Assembly: GCA_019747735.1 (NCBI GenBank)
Contig: JAIEQL010000020.1
Span: 1 to 36,796, forward strand
Direction of reading: 5' to 3'
Length of the DNA stretch: 36,796 bases
From: Chthoniobacterales bacterium
GTDB lineage: Bacteria > Verrucomicrobiota > Verrucomicrobiia > Chthoniobacterales > UBA6821
A model generated the notes under the pieces. The model was given only the letters and a program-made list of their open reading frames with translations, did no database searches and was not told the origin of the DNA. Shown here in pieces: positions 8,124-16,091 of this stretch (the stretch's first letter is position 1; each line of letters starts with the position of its first letter). A program made the position numbers and the translations under genes.

Positions 8124-9368
8124 ATGACCACTATAAATTACGATCGTAATCACAAACTCGTCCCGCCAAGCAAAGTCTCTAACAACCGACAACTGACAAC
8201 TAGCAACTTTTCCTCCCCACCTGTCTTCGTCGGCTGTGGCTTTGCAGCGAAGTACCCAATGGGGGGTGGTAATTTTTCTGTACCTCTGCAATATCTTTTA
8301 GGACTCAACCGCCTCGGGGTTCGTGGCATCTGGCTGGAAGTCATGCCGGAGACAGAAAATCAAGCTCTCGATGCGGCTTGGATTCGAAGTTTTGAAAAGC
8401 GTTTACGACACTACCAGATTGAGTACTGCCTCCTGCTTCATCCACTCACACAACAAAAAAAGAAACCCGAAGAATATGATCTTTCGGCCATGAAGTCTTA
8501 TGGGATGGAACTCTCTGAGCTACGTAACCTAGCTAAGCATGGGACACTTCTCAACTTGAGCTACTCGATTAAGCCTCCCTTGGTTTCTCTTTTTGAAAGA
8601 AAATTGCTCTGCAGCCTCGATCCTTCAGAAGTTCTTTTTTGGATGAGTCATTTGGAAATGGGGCAATCCTTCCATGATGAGTTTTGGTCTGTGGGACTTT
8701 GCATGGATACGATTAGCCCAAAACTTCCTGCTTCTGTTGTTTCTTGGAAATCCTTTTTTCCACTGGTTGACACAGCCTTCTTGCAGATTCAGCCAAAGCC
8801 TCTCTTCAAAACACGCCCTCGTTTTACAACCATTGGCCAATGGTATTGGGATGGATCCATTGAAATTGATGGCGTTTATGGTGACTTTTCCAAACAAGCG
8901 GCCTTCGCTCCCTACCTGGATTTGCCAAGAGAGGTTCCAGAAGCAATTTTTGAGCTTGCTATGAATCTTAATCCTGATGATCCAGAGCGCGGGCGTTTGA
9001 AAAAACGAGGTTGGCACGTCGTCTCCCCTCATCGTTTGATGCCAACCCCCACCCGTTACTACAATTACTTGTCAGGGTCGCTTGCAGAGTTTACCGCCGT
9101 CAAATTAGAAGCTCAGATGCAAAGTGGTTGGCTTAGCGACCGAGCCGCAGCCTATCTAGCCATGGGAAGACCTGTGATTACCGAACCCACCGGCGCAGAG
9201 CGCTTTCTTCCTAAGGAGAGCGGCCTCTTTTTTGTAAAAAATTTACCGGAAGCCATCGAGGCCTCTCGCCTTGTCTTACACGATTGGGACTACTTTTCTA
9301 AAAAAGCAAGGAACACAGCTATAGAATATTTTGATGCTGCTAAGACGCTGAAAAAGATGTTGAGCTAA
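8124..9368 (+). CDS. Glycosyltransferase-like (GT-B type) protein, copy 2
   Basis: The 414-residue product is a paralogue of the preceding gene. It shares FVGCGF...PMGGGNFSVPLQ, then YLLGLNRLGVRGIWLEV in the N-terminal domain and GSLAEFTAVK, then GWLSDRAAAYLAMGRPVI (from about 335) in the C-terminal domain, ending in EYFDAAKTLKKML. The first 30 or so residues do not align with the paralogue and include SNNRQLTTSN, encoded by a heptamer repeat at 8180-8210. No later start codon lies between that repeat and the conserved FVGCGF strand, so the repeat appears to be translated. It ends one base before a palindromic element at 9369. Confidence 0.68.
   Translation: MTTINYDRNHKLVPPSKVSNNRQLTTSNFSSPPVFVGCGFAAKYPMGGGNFSVPLQYLLGLNRLGVRGIWLEVMPETENQALDAAWIRSFEKRLRHYQIEYCLLLHPLTQQKKKPEEYDLSAMKSYGMELSELRNLAKHGTLLNLSYSIKPPLVSLFERKLLCSLDPSEVLFWMSHLEMGQSFHDEFWSVGLCMDTISPKLPASVVSWKSFFPLVDTAFLQIQPKPLFKTRPRFTTIGQWYWDGSIEIDGVYGDFSKQAAFAPYLDLPREVPEAIFELAMNLNPDDPERGRLKKRGWHVVSPHRLMPTPTRYYNYLSGSLAEFTAVKLEAQMQSGWLSDRAAAYLAMGRPVITEPTGAERFLPKESGLFFVKNLPEAIEASRLVLHDWDYFSKKARNTAIEYFDAAKTLKKMLS
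8180..8210. repeat. Heptamer repeat inside a coding sequence
   Basis: Units AACAACC, GACAACT, GACAACT, AGCAACT form an imperfect 7-bp tandem repeat of the kind found in the spacers. Here it lies in the 5' end of the copy-2 glycosyltransferase gene and, being 7-periodic, is read in shifting codon phase. Confidence 0.65.
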
Positions 9369-9507
9369 TTAGAACTTGTCCGAAAAAATGATTTTTCCGA
9401 AAGGCTCTAAGATAACAGGTTGCAGGTAAAATTTTCTTAGCAAGCTCAGTCATCAAACCAAAATAAAAAAATATTTTCAAAAATTGCTTCCGCGCGGACA
9501 GACTCTA
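9369..9507. mobile_element. Degenerate MITE-like element upstream of thrB
   Basis: The left end, TTAGAACTTGTCCG at 9369-9382, faces an inverted right end whose complement is TAGAGTCTGTCCG at 9507-9495. Both continue into ATTTTT(G)AAA-like sequence. The overall length of about 139 bp and the TA-GA.. termini resemble the better preserved 147-bp element at 10581. The left end also carries a local palindrome (9369-9410: GTCCGAAAAA against TTTTTCCGAAA), which may terminate transcription of the upstream gene. The right end stops three bases before the thrB start codon. The identity is decayed, so this is an inference. Confidence 0.45.
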
Positions 9508-9510
9508 TCT

Positions 9511-10374
9511 ATGCCATCACCTCATTCCGTAACTATTAGCATTCCCGCAACCTCTGCCAATCTAGGTCCCGGCTTTGACTGTTTTGGCGTAGCATTAACA
9601 TTAAATAACAACGTCACTCTCCAAAAAGAAAAAGAGCTGAGGAGTCACTCTCCGATGATAGAAGAAGCTGCTGCTGCTTTTTTTAAAAAAACAAACTTAG
9701 TTCCCTTCCCTTTTTCCATAAGCATCGCAGGTGATGTCCCTTCTTCTCGAGGATTAGGCAGTAGTGTGACCGTGCGTCTTGGGATACTTCAAGGGCTTAA
9801 TGAACTAACCAATCATCCCCTCACTTCTTTAGAACTCTATCACCTCTGCTCAAACCTAGAAGGACATGGAGACAATGCTGCAGCGGCACTCTTTGGGGGC
9901 TTTACCATGGCTCGTGCTCATCAAGAACCACTTCGTTATCCCATTGCCTCTGAACTTTTCTTTATTCTTGTTATTCCTGATTTTGAAGTCTCCACTGCTG
10001 CAGCACGTCAGCTGTTGCCGACAACAATTCCCACGGGTGATGCGGCAGCCAATGCCGCCGATGCCGCTGTCATTGCGGTCGCCTTTGCAACGCAAAATTA
10101 CACTTTGCTCCGCCGAGCATTTCACGACCGCCTCCATCAACCATATCGGTTGCCTTTGGTTACTTTTTTGCCAAAAGTAATTGCATGTGCAGAAGCCGCT
10201 GGAGCTCTTGGTGGCTGGTTGAGCGGCTCAGGTTCGACCATTGCTCTTCTGGCAGAAAAATCCTCTCTAGCCAACTCAGTCATAGAGGCTCTCTCTAAAG
10301 TAACCCCTCCAGCAACTCAAGTGGTCTTGGCAAGGGCTGATAATCAAGGGGTGAGAGTAATCGATACAAAATAA
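9511..10374 (+). CDS. thrB: Homoserine kinase
   Basis: ThrB phosphorylates homoserine with ATP on the way to threonine. The 287-residue product is a GHMP kinase with motif 1 IPATSANLGPGFDCFGVAL (11-29), the ATP-binding motif 2 PSSRGLGSSVTVRLG (77-91) and motif 3 GALGGWLSGSGSTIALL near residue 235. Length is slightly short but normal. I chose ATG 9511. An upstream in-frame TTG at 9484 would translate part of the repeat element and add nine non-conserved residues. No other threonine gene lies beside it, so it appears monocistronic. Confidence 0.92.
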   Translation: MPSPHSVTISIPATSANLGPGFDCFGVALTLNNNVTLQKEKELRSHSPMIEEAAAAFFKKTNLVPFPFSISIAGDVPSSRGLGSSVTVRLGILQGLNELTNHPLTSLELYHLCSNLEGHGDNAAAALFGGFTMARAHQEPLRYPIASELFFILVIPDFEVSTAAARQLLPTTIPTGDAAANAADAAVIAVAFATQNYTLLRRAFHDRLHQPYRLPLVTFLPKVIACAEAAGALGGWLSGSGSTIALLAEKSSLANSVIEALSKVTPPATQVVLARADNQGVRVIDTK

Positions 10375-10376
10375 GA

Positions 10377-10574
10377 AGAAATAGCCACAAAAGAACACAA
10401 AGAAACGCAAAGAAGATTGCCTATTATTTTTTAAAAAAATCAGTCGATTATTCCGCTGACATTTTTTTCTGTTACTTATAAGCAACAGAAAAGGGAAGAA
10501 AACGGCTGCCATAAAATTTGATTTTCTTATTTGGAATTTTTGTGTCTTTTGTGTTCTTTCGTGGCTATTCATTT
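10377..10574. repeat. Large inverted repeat built from CACAAAG-type units
   Basis: The left arm (10377-10414) contains ATAGCCACAAAAGAACACAA followed by AGAAACGCAAAG. The right arm (about 10534-10574) reads in complement as GAATAGCCACGAAAGAACAC, then AAAAGACACAAAAA. The arms face each other across about 120 bp. Wording such as CCAC(A/G)AAGACACAAAG is seen as intergenic repeat material in many environmental bacterial genomes (general knowledge). The centre contains a further perfect hairpin at 10465-10492. Confidence 0.65.
10465..10492. repeat. Nested palindrome
   Basis: TTTTCTGTT (10465-10473) and AACAGAAAA (10484-10492) are perfect 9-bp arms around ACTTATAAGC, which itself contains the palindrome CTTATAAG. 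It sits at the centre of the larger inverted repeat downstream of thrB and could act as a transcript-end hairpin, though no U tract follows on the + strand. Confidence 0.5.
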
Positions 10575-10580
10575 TTTAAC

Positions 10581-10727
10581 TTAGAGGGTGTCTTGAAAAT
10601 GAATAAAATTGATGTAGTACCAGGAGCGAAGCGCACAGACCCGCAGTGTATAGGGACATACTCGAGGACGCGAGCACTGGAGCGACGCCGTAATGCGCAA
10701 TTTTAGTCTTTTCAAGACACCCTCTAA
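10581..10727. mobile_element. MITE with 19-bp perfect terminal inverted repeats
   Basis: TTAGAGGGTGTCTTGAAAA at 10581-10599 is the exact complement of 10709-10727. Inside, AAAATTG and CAATTTT form a second, shorter inverted pair. The core ends GAGGGTGTC...GACACCCTC are flanked by TA on both sides, consistent with TA target duplication as in IS630 or some IS5-family elements. At 147 bp it has no coding capacity. Its interior can fold CAGTG (10644-10648) with CACTG (10675-10679), enclosing hairpins TAT-AGGGAC-ATA and CTCG-AGGACG-CGAG with no unpaired junction base. No matching transposase is in the window. Confidence 0.75.
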
Positions 10728-10744
10728 GCGCGAAGCGCCTATTT

Positions 10745-10774
10745 GACTCAAACTCAAACCTTATACTCAAACTC
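10745..10774. repeat. ACTCAA short tandem repeat before lpxK
   Basis: ACTCAA units (ACTCAA, ACTCAA, ACC, TTAT, ACTCAA, ACTC) end nine bases before the lpxK start codon. Immediately upstream, GCGCGAAGCGC (10728-10738) is a small palindrome at the edge of the MITE. Together with the repeats before it, the whole 408-bp thrB-lpxK spacer is repeat-derived and no gene is visible in it. Confidence 0.6.
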
Positions 10775-10782
10775 TTTTTCGC

Positions 10783-11979
10783 ATGCGCCGATTTTTTGAA
10801 AGCTTAGAACAAGCCGCCATCGATGTTATTATGGAACGTCGTGCTGGAAAGCGGGCTGTTTTCTTACGCACACTTCTGCTTTATGTTTCTTATCTCTATC
10901 GAAAAATCATAGAACTCCGTTTAGCTCTCTATCGTTCTCACACGTTTAGGCAGCATGTCGTTGGATGTCCCGTTATTAGCATTGGAAACCTGACTGTCGG
11001 AGGAACAGGCAAAACACCTATTGTTGAAAAAATAGCTCGAGAGCTTACAGAAAAAGGACGACGCGTAGCGATCTTAAGTCGCGGCTACAAAAGTGTCCCC
11101 AAACCTTTTCTTTATCGCTTAATGAAACGGCTTCATCAACGCCAAAGCCTTTTTGCGCCTCGTGTTGTTTCGGATGGAGGCCCTCTTCTTCTCGATTCAC
11201 GAACAGCAGGGGATGAGCCTTTCATGTTGGCCAAAAACTTAAAAAAAGTTGCTGTTCTTGTAGACCGTGATCGTGCGAAAAGCGGATTGTATGCGATTAA
11301 AGAATTGGGATGTGATCTCCTTTTACTTGATGATGGATTGCAGTATCTCAAACTACGTCATCGTTTTGACGTTGTCCTCATTGACTGCGAAGCTCCGTTT
11401 GGAAATGAATTTCTTTTGCCCCGAGGGACGCTTCGCGAGCCTCCCGAGCACTTGCGCCGAGCCACACACATTGTCATTACCAAGTGCAATGGAAGCGATC
11501 TGACCTCCCTTTATGAACGGATCAGGAACCTCAACCGTACTGCAGAAATCATCGAATGCTGCCACCACCCCGTCGAGCTCTGTGACATGTTTACTGGAGA
11601 AACACTTCCCCTTGCCTATTTAAAAAATTTAAAAATAGGAGTACTCTCTGGCATCGCTTCTCCGGAGAGCTTTGAGCAAGGATTGCGCAACCTAGGTGCG
11701 ACTTTAGGATTAACACAAAGCTATGCAGACCATCACCGTTACTCTCGCAAAGAAGTTAAGCGCTTCCTGCAGAGGTGTACACGTCGAGGGCTCTCTATGA
11801 TTCTCACCACGGAAAAAGATGCCGTGCGTATTCCGCGACTGAGTGATCCCGAAATCCCGATTTATTACTTGCGCATCGAAATCTCTATTTTGAAAGGCCT
11901 TGAGGTCTGGAACCGCATGATTAATCGTTTTGCTTCTTTACCAGAAAAAAATTCTTATGATGGAGCCCCTAAGCAATAA
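10783..11979 (+). CDS. lpxK: Tetraacyldisaccharide 4'-kinase (lipid A synthesis)
   Basis: LpxK phosphorylates the 4' position of the lipid A disaccharide precursor at the inner membrane. Its presence implies lipopolysaccharide. The 398-residue product has an N-terminal hydrophobic helix (about 26-50), then the P-loop SIGNLTVGGTGKTPIV (67-82), AILSRGYKS, AGDEPFMLAKNL, VAVLVDRDR, LLLDDGLQ and LTTEKDAVR, all LpxK signatures. Compared with the usual family there is an extra segment of about 30 residues between SRGY and GDEP. Length is otherwise slightly above normal. Its 3' end overlaps the start of the next gene by 23 bp, so the two are probably translated from one message. Confidence 0.92.
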   Translation: MRRFFESLEQAAIDVIMERRAGKRAVFLRTLLLYVSYLYRKIIELRLALYRSHTFRQHVVGCPVISIGNLTVGGTGKTPIVEKIARELTEKGRRVAILSRGYKSVPKPFLYRLMKRLHQRQSLFAPRVVSDGGPLLLDSRTAGDEPFMLAKNLKKVAVLVDRDRAKSGLYAIKELGCDLLLLDDGLQYLKLRHRFDVVLIDCEAPFGNEFLLPRGTLREPPEHLRRATHIVITKCNGSDLTSLYERIRNLNRTAEIIECCHHPVELCDMFTGETLPLAYLKNLKIGVLSGIASPESFEQGLRNLGATLGLTQSYADHHRYSRKEVKRFLQRCTRRGLSMILTTEKDAVRIPRLSDPEIPIYYLRIEISILKGLEVWNRMINRFASLPEKNSYDGAPKQ

Positions 11980-14458
11980 ACCTCTAGCAGGAAATAATCC
12001 ACTACCACCCTCTTCGCTCAAACAGGCGGAAAGAGTAAGTAGGTTACAAAAAATACAAGGTTCCCTTCAGCAAGTTGAGCCATCTGCTTTAAAGCCACTC
12101 TCAGCAACCATAGAATCTACTGTGGCCACTCATACAGTCAAAGAGGTCACTATTCCGATTCGCAAGAGAGGCGAAGCTAGACAGATCGAGAAAGAGGCAG
12201 CTGCCGAGATCTCAGATGTTTATCAAAAATATAATGAAGTCATTAAAGGGTTAACAGGAGATCCCGAAGGCATGATGACTCTTTATTTCCTCCAAGAAAG
12301 AGATCAGAAAGTAGAAGAAATAAAAGAGAAAGCTCTTCACAACATAAAAGCTCTTGCACATCCAACAACAGAACCTCTCGCTCGTGCAGGAGAAGAGCTC
12401 TATCCGGAAGATCAAAAGATCGAAGAGCTCCTTCAAAACTACAAAACAAAGCTGACTACTATTGAGCAAGAGGAATCAGAGGCCATTGAAAAAATTGAAA
12501 ATGATCCCAAAGCAACTTTTAGGCTTAGGCGGGATAGCAGTTTTAGAATGGAGGTTGGGGAGCTGAAGCCCAGAATAGATCGAGTAAGGCAAGAGGCTGT
12601 GGATAAAAAAAACCGCTTATTTTTGGAGGCGACCTTGGAGTGTCATCCTTATCAAAAAGATTTTTTTATAGAAGTGCTCAAGGGGTATGATCAGAAATTG
12701 ACTAAAAAAAATAAAATTTTTTCAACAACGCGAATAGAGGAAATTTTTTTGCATGTAAAAGAAAGTTTTCAACGAGAAAAAGTCGTATTACAGAAAATAT
12801 CACCTCAGTCCACTAGCCAAGAGCTTGTTCATGCAATCGAAGAGGTTGAAAAAGAAGATCGCATTCGTCTCATCGTGCTCCAACAACTTATAAGAGCCTC
12901 TACCACTCATCATCTGAGAACACTAACTGAGATGGAAGAAAACCTTCATCAATTGAAGCTTCTTCATACAAACAAACCTAGTCATTGCACAAAAGCCACT
13001 GAGCTTCTCCAGCAGCTCGATAAAATGCATACAGACTATTTTGTGGCGGAGGCTATTTCGACAGATCTGGCTCAGTCTGTAGCAGAGGAGGCCGTGAACC
13101 AACTGGAACAGGAAATAGAAAAACTAGCCTTACGATTGAAGGCAGCTAAGCAAGAAAAAGAGTTATTAGTATCAAATGAGTCAGAAGCTACTATCGACAA
13201 AAGCGAAAAAACCAAAAAAGTGGAGGAAACAATCACTTTTTATCAAGAGCTCCAAAGCCACTTAAAAAAAGCTCAACAAGCCTATAAGCAGATAGCCTTA
13301 GATTGCAGTGTGAGAGTCAAAGATATTTTAGAGTTTAAAGACCAGGTTGCTATTTTTAAAAAGGCTTCCTTATTGGTCCGCCAAGGATCTGGAGGAAGTC
13401 CTTTCAACTTACAAGGAACCTTAAGCCAACAGCATGCCGTTAGCCGAGAGAATGTCCTTGTGCGTACACCCTCCACAGGCGTTTCTACTGATCTAGAAAC
13501 AACAAATTTCACGTTACAACGACAGGTTAGTGAACGCTTCCAGTTGGAAAGAGTGACCTCTATCCGGCAGAATTCCCCTCTTTTAGAAGTCATCGAAGAA
13601 GACAACGAGGAAGAGATAGTAAATGACCAAGTTTTTGGACTCGATTTTCTTGAAAAGCTAGAGGAAATTCCCGAGGAAAAAGATTCTTATTTTTTTGTGG
13701 GAAAAAGAGGTGAAATAAGATTAGTCCCTCCAGAGCAGGCCAAGGAAGAAAAAGGCTTAGAGGGTCTTCACCTAACTCGACTGGCTATTTTTCGAGACTA
13801 TGGCGCCGAAGGTCTAGCGGGCTTTGATGAGCAATTTCAAGAAAAGATTCGCCTAGAAAACCCTATTACTCTTGGTGAGTTGATTGCATTTATTGATCAA
13901 GAGAATGCTAAGAATCAAAGCGCCTACTACCTTTCATCGGCGCGCTCCCTCAAAGAATTAATCGTCGGCGAGCCCGATAAAAAAGAGGATGCAAAACTTA
14001 TTAATGTAGAATCAGCCTCCTTTACCTTTGCTCCCACCCACACCATGGAGAGAAGGGCTCTTGATAAAAATGAAAACAAAAAAGAACTTTTTAAGACCCT
14101 TCAAGAAGAGATCAAGATATTTTTTAAGAATCTTCCTCCTCCGCAATTAGCCAAGACATTAGAACACTTTGCTCAACAGTTTGAGAGCAGTGAAAAACAA
14201 GAGGGAAAGCCTTTCACAGTGGGCAACATGAGATCTTTTTTAATAAAAGAAATTGAACAACATCAAGCTGATCTTGCAAGCGTGGATATCACTTCGATGT
14301 TATTTGATCATCTTAGCCCTCACATGGAGACGCTCTATGCAGGCTTGTTAAGCGCTTCTGGGCTGAGCACCGGCTTGATGATTGTTTTTGATGTTATCAA
14401 AAGCATACTGAGCCGCTTAGGAGCATTTCGTTATTTTAGAGATATGGTAAACGGCTAG
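11957..14458 (+). CDS. Large coiled-coil protein of unknown function
   Basis: I do not recognise this family. From ATG 11957 (an ATG ATG pair; an upstream TTG at 11930 also exists) the product has 833 residues. It is rich in Glu, Lys, Gln and Leu with long predicted coiled coils, clearest around 370-460 (for example NQLEQEIEKLALRLKAAKQ). A Ser/Thr/Gln-rich linker follows (about 480-560), then the acidic stretch EVIEEDNEEE. The C-terminal 130 residues look folded and end with a hydrophobic helix (YAGLLSASGLSTGLMIVFDV) and an aromatic-basic tail. There is no signal peptide. It overlaps lpxK in a different frame and converges on rpoN with a 4-bp overlap. Structural or host-interaction roles are both possible, with no evidence for either. 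Confidence 0.75.
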   Translation: MMEPLSNKPLAGNNPLPPSSLKQAERVSRLQKIQGSLQQVEPSALKPLSATIESTVATHTVKEVTIPIRKRGEARQIEKEAAAEISDVYQKYNEVIKGLTGDPEGMMTLYFLQERDQKVEEIKEKALHNIKALAHPTTEPLARAGEELYPEDQKIEELLQNYKTKLTTIEQEESEAIEKIENDPKATFRLRRDSSFRMEVGELKPRIDRVRQEAVDKKNRLFLEATLECHPYQKDFFIEVLKGYDQKLTKKNKIFSTTRIEEIFLHVKESFQREKVVLQKISPQSTSQELVHAIEEVEKEDRIRLIVLQQLIRASTTHHLRTLTEMEENLHQLKLLHTNKPSHCTKATELLQQLDKMHTDYFVAEAISTDLAQSVAEEAVNQLEQEIEKLALRLKAAKQEKELLVSNESEATIDKSEKTKKVEETITFYQELQSHLKKAQQAYKQIALDCSVRVKDILEFKDQVAIFKKASLLVRQGSGGSPFNLQGTLSQQHAVSRENVLVRTPSTGVSTDLETTNFTLQRQVSERFQLERVTSIRQNSPLLEVIEEDNEEEIVNDQVFGLDFLEKLEEIPEEKDSYFFVGKRGEIRLVPPEQAKEEKGLEGLHLTRLAIFRDYGAEGLAGFDEQFQEKIRLENPITLGELIAFIDQENAKNQSAYYLSSARSLKELIVGEPDKKEDAKLINVESASFTFAPTHTMERRALDKNENKKELFKTLQEEIKIFFKNLPPPQLAKTLEHFAQQFESSEKQEGKPFTVGNMRSFLIKEIEQHQADLASVDITSMLFDHLSPHMETLYAGLLSASGLSTGLMIVFDVIKSILSRLGAFRYFRDMVNG

Positions 14459-15807
14459 ATCCTGCGGAGCTTCTTGGGCAGCACCTTCATCTGATCCCGA
14501 TAGTTAGCAATCGTACGGCGTGCTAGAGCAATTCCTTTTTCTTGAAAACGCTGGACTATTTCTTGATCACTCAACGGATCGTTTTTATCTTCTTGGTCAA
14601 TCCATTGCTGCAGGAAAGCTTTCACCACTTCACTACTCATCTCCTTTCCGGTTGAGTTTTCAAAACCAGAGGTAAAAAAATATTTTAGAGGAAATAAACC
14701 ATAAGGCGTCTCCATTGTTTTTCCTACAATAGCACGGCTAATGGTTGTGGGATGAAGATCCAAGGCTTGCGCAATTTTTGCCATAGTCAAGGAACGCAGT
14801 CCATAAGTACCATGTTTAAAAAAATCGTACTGCTGCCTTACGATCTCTTTACCGACGAAAAGGAGCGTAGAATGACGTTGTTCCAGATGGTGAATAAAAG
14901 AACGTGCCTCTTGAATTTTTTCTTTGAGATAATGGCGAAGCTCGTCGTTATCTGATCGTTTTGCCAAGAGTTCCTTGTACTGATCATTGAGTTGCACTCG
15001 AGATATTCCCTCTTCATTGAGCCTGACGACAAATTCATCTCCATGCGCAATGACGATCACATCAGGAACAATACCTCCCTCTTCAATAAAAAAATAAGGG
15101 CGTCCAGGATGTGGCTCGAGCTTTGCAATTACCCCTTGTGCTTTGCGTATCTCTGCAAGATCAAGGTGTAATGCCTTTGCAATTTCCAAATAGTCATGGC
15201 GCGCTACTTGAAGCAGATAATGACGTACAATACGACTAGCAAGGCTGCTTCCCTTTCCCTGACGCTCAAGCTGTAGTAACAAGCATTCTTTCAAATCACG
15301 CGCGGCAACACCTGGCGGGTCAAGTTGCTGCACTTTTGCTAAAACCTCTTCGACAGCGGCTTCGCTGACATGCATCTCACTAGCAAGCTCCGCAACGCTC
15401 ATCCGAAAATAACCCCAGTTGTCGAGATTACCAATAATTGCTTCAACAATTGGTTGCTCCTTGCTTGGAAAAGCTGCACTTTGAGCTCTCACAACCTCAG
15501 CAAGCGTTGAAGGAGAGGGCCTTGATTCTAAAAAAGAGCGCTGTCGTTCTTCTCTAGAATTGCCTGAAAACTGCAGGGCCTCTTCCCAAGGCAAAGCCTC
15601 TTCTTTTTTACTTGGCAAGGCCTCTCCTGGAACAAGCTCTTCTAAATTATTGGAAACAGGAAGAACTTCCTCCAAGACTGGATTGGCACTAAGTTCTGCT
15701 GCTATGAGGCCACGCAGCTCCATGAGAGGGGCTTGAAGCAGCTGGAGGCCACGCTGCATATGGGGAGAAAAAGTTTGTTGCTGAGATAGTTTCGCAGAGA
15801 GGTCCAT
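14455..15807 (-). CDS. rpoN: RNA polymerase sigma-54 factor
   Basis: Sigma-54 directs RNA polymerase to -24/-12 promoters and needs AAA+ activators. The 450-residue product starts MDLSAKLSQQQTFSPHMQRG, then LQLLQAPLMEL, the Gln/Leu-rich region I that contacts activators. An acidic linker (about 55-90), the core-binding domain and an HTH (LHPTTISRAIVGK) follow. It ends near the RpoN box with ARRTIANYRDQMKVLPKKLR, where ARRT(V/I)A.YR is the -24 recognition signature. I chose the ATG at 15807 because the longer frame from 15855 would run into the tRNA-Gln gene. No activator gene or convincing -24/-12 site was found in the window. Confidence 0.93.
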   Translation of the reverse strand: MDLSAKLSQQQTFSPHMQRGLQLLQAPLMELRGLIAAELSANPVLEEVLPVSNNLEELVPGEALPSKKEEALPWEEALQFSGNSREERQRSFLESRPSPSTLAEVVRAQSAAFPSKEQPIVEAIIGNLDNWGYFRMSVAELASEMHVSEAAVEEVLAKVQQLDPPGVAARDLKECLLLQLERQGKGSSLASRIVRHYLLQVARHDYLEIAKALHLDLAEIRKAQGVIAKLEPHPGRPYFFIEEGGIVPDVIVIAHGDEFVVRLNEEGISRVQLNDQYKELLAKRSDNDELRHYLKEKIQEARSFIHHLEQRHSTLLFVGKEIVRQQYDFFKHGTYGLRSLTMAKIAQALDLHPTTISRAIVGKTMETPYGLFPLKYFFTSGFENSTGKEMSSEVVKAFLQQWIDQEDKNDPLSDQEIVQRFQEKGIALARRTIANYRDQMKVLPKKLRRI

Positions 15808-15841
15808 CAGGAGAAGTAAATTCGTCGCAAAGCCACAGCAG

Positions 15842-15915
15842 TGGCTGTCCCGCATGGACTCGAACCATGAATAATGCCTCCAAAGGGCACTGTGTTACCA
15901 TTACACCACAGGACA
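15842..15915 (-). tRNA. tRNA-Gln (anticodon TTG)
   Basis: The minus strand folds into a complete 74-nt cloverleaf. Acceptor stem TGTCCTG pairs with CGGGACA. The D arm is GTGT-AATGGTA-ACAC, the anticodon arm GTGCC-CTTTGGA-GGCAT with anticodon TTG, and the T arm CATGG-TTCGAGT-CCATG. Discriminator G is followed by an encoded CCA. It lies 34 bp upstream of rpoN on the same strand. Confidence 0.95.
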
Positions 15916-16091
15916 AAAAAATTTTCGGTCACTTCAAAAAATGCTGCTCTAAGAAAAAAATGAGAGCCGTTATTTGTACTGATCCTTACTTCAATTCGCA
16001 ATGTCTTTTTCGTTATTATTAAAATTTTTATATTTCTTTCGAATTTTCTTCAGCCCTGACACTTCACCCTTTACTCTTTTCCCCCTTTGAC
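15916..16091. other. Spacer between tRNA-Gln and the phosphatase homologue
   Basis: An AT-rich divergent region that must carry promoters for both sides. I see no consensus -35/-10 pair with good spacing. Its right end is a pyrimidine-rich short-repeat run (ACTTCACCCTTTACTC) before the ATG. Confidence 0.4.

Noticed and set aside
8625..9032. Minus-strand open frame of 135 codons
   Set aside because: Antisense to the well-supported second glycosyltransferase gene, with no recognisable domain.
9484..9510. TTG start for thrB
   Set aside because: It would translate the end of the repeat element. The ATG at 9511 gives the normal homoserine kinase N-terminus.
15807..15855. Longer rpoN N-terminus starting at 15855
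   Set aside because: It would translate the 3' end of tRNA-Gln and add residues not seen in the family. The ATG at 15807 matches region I.
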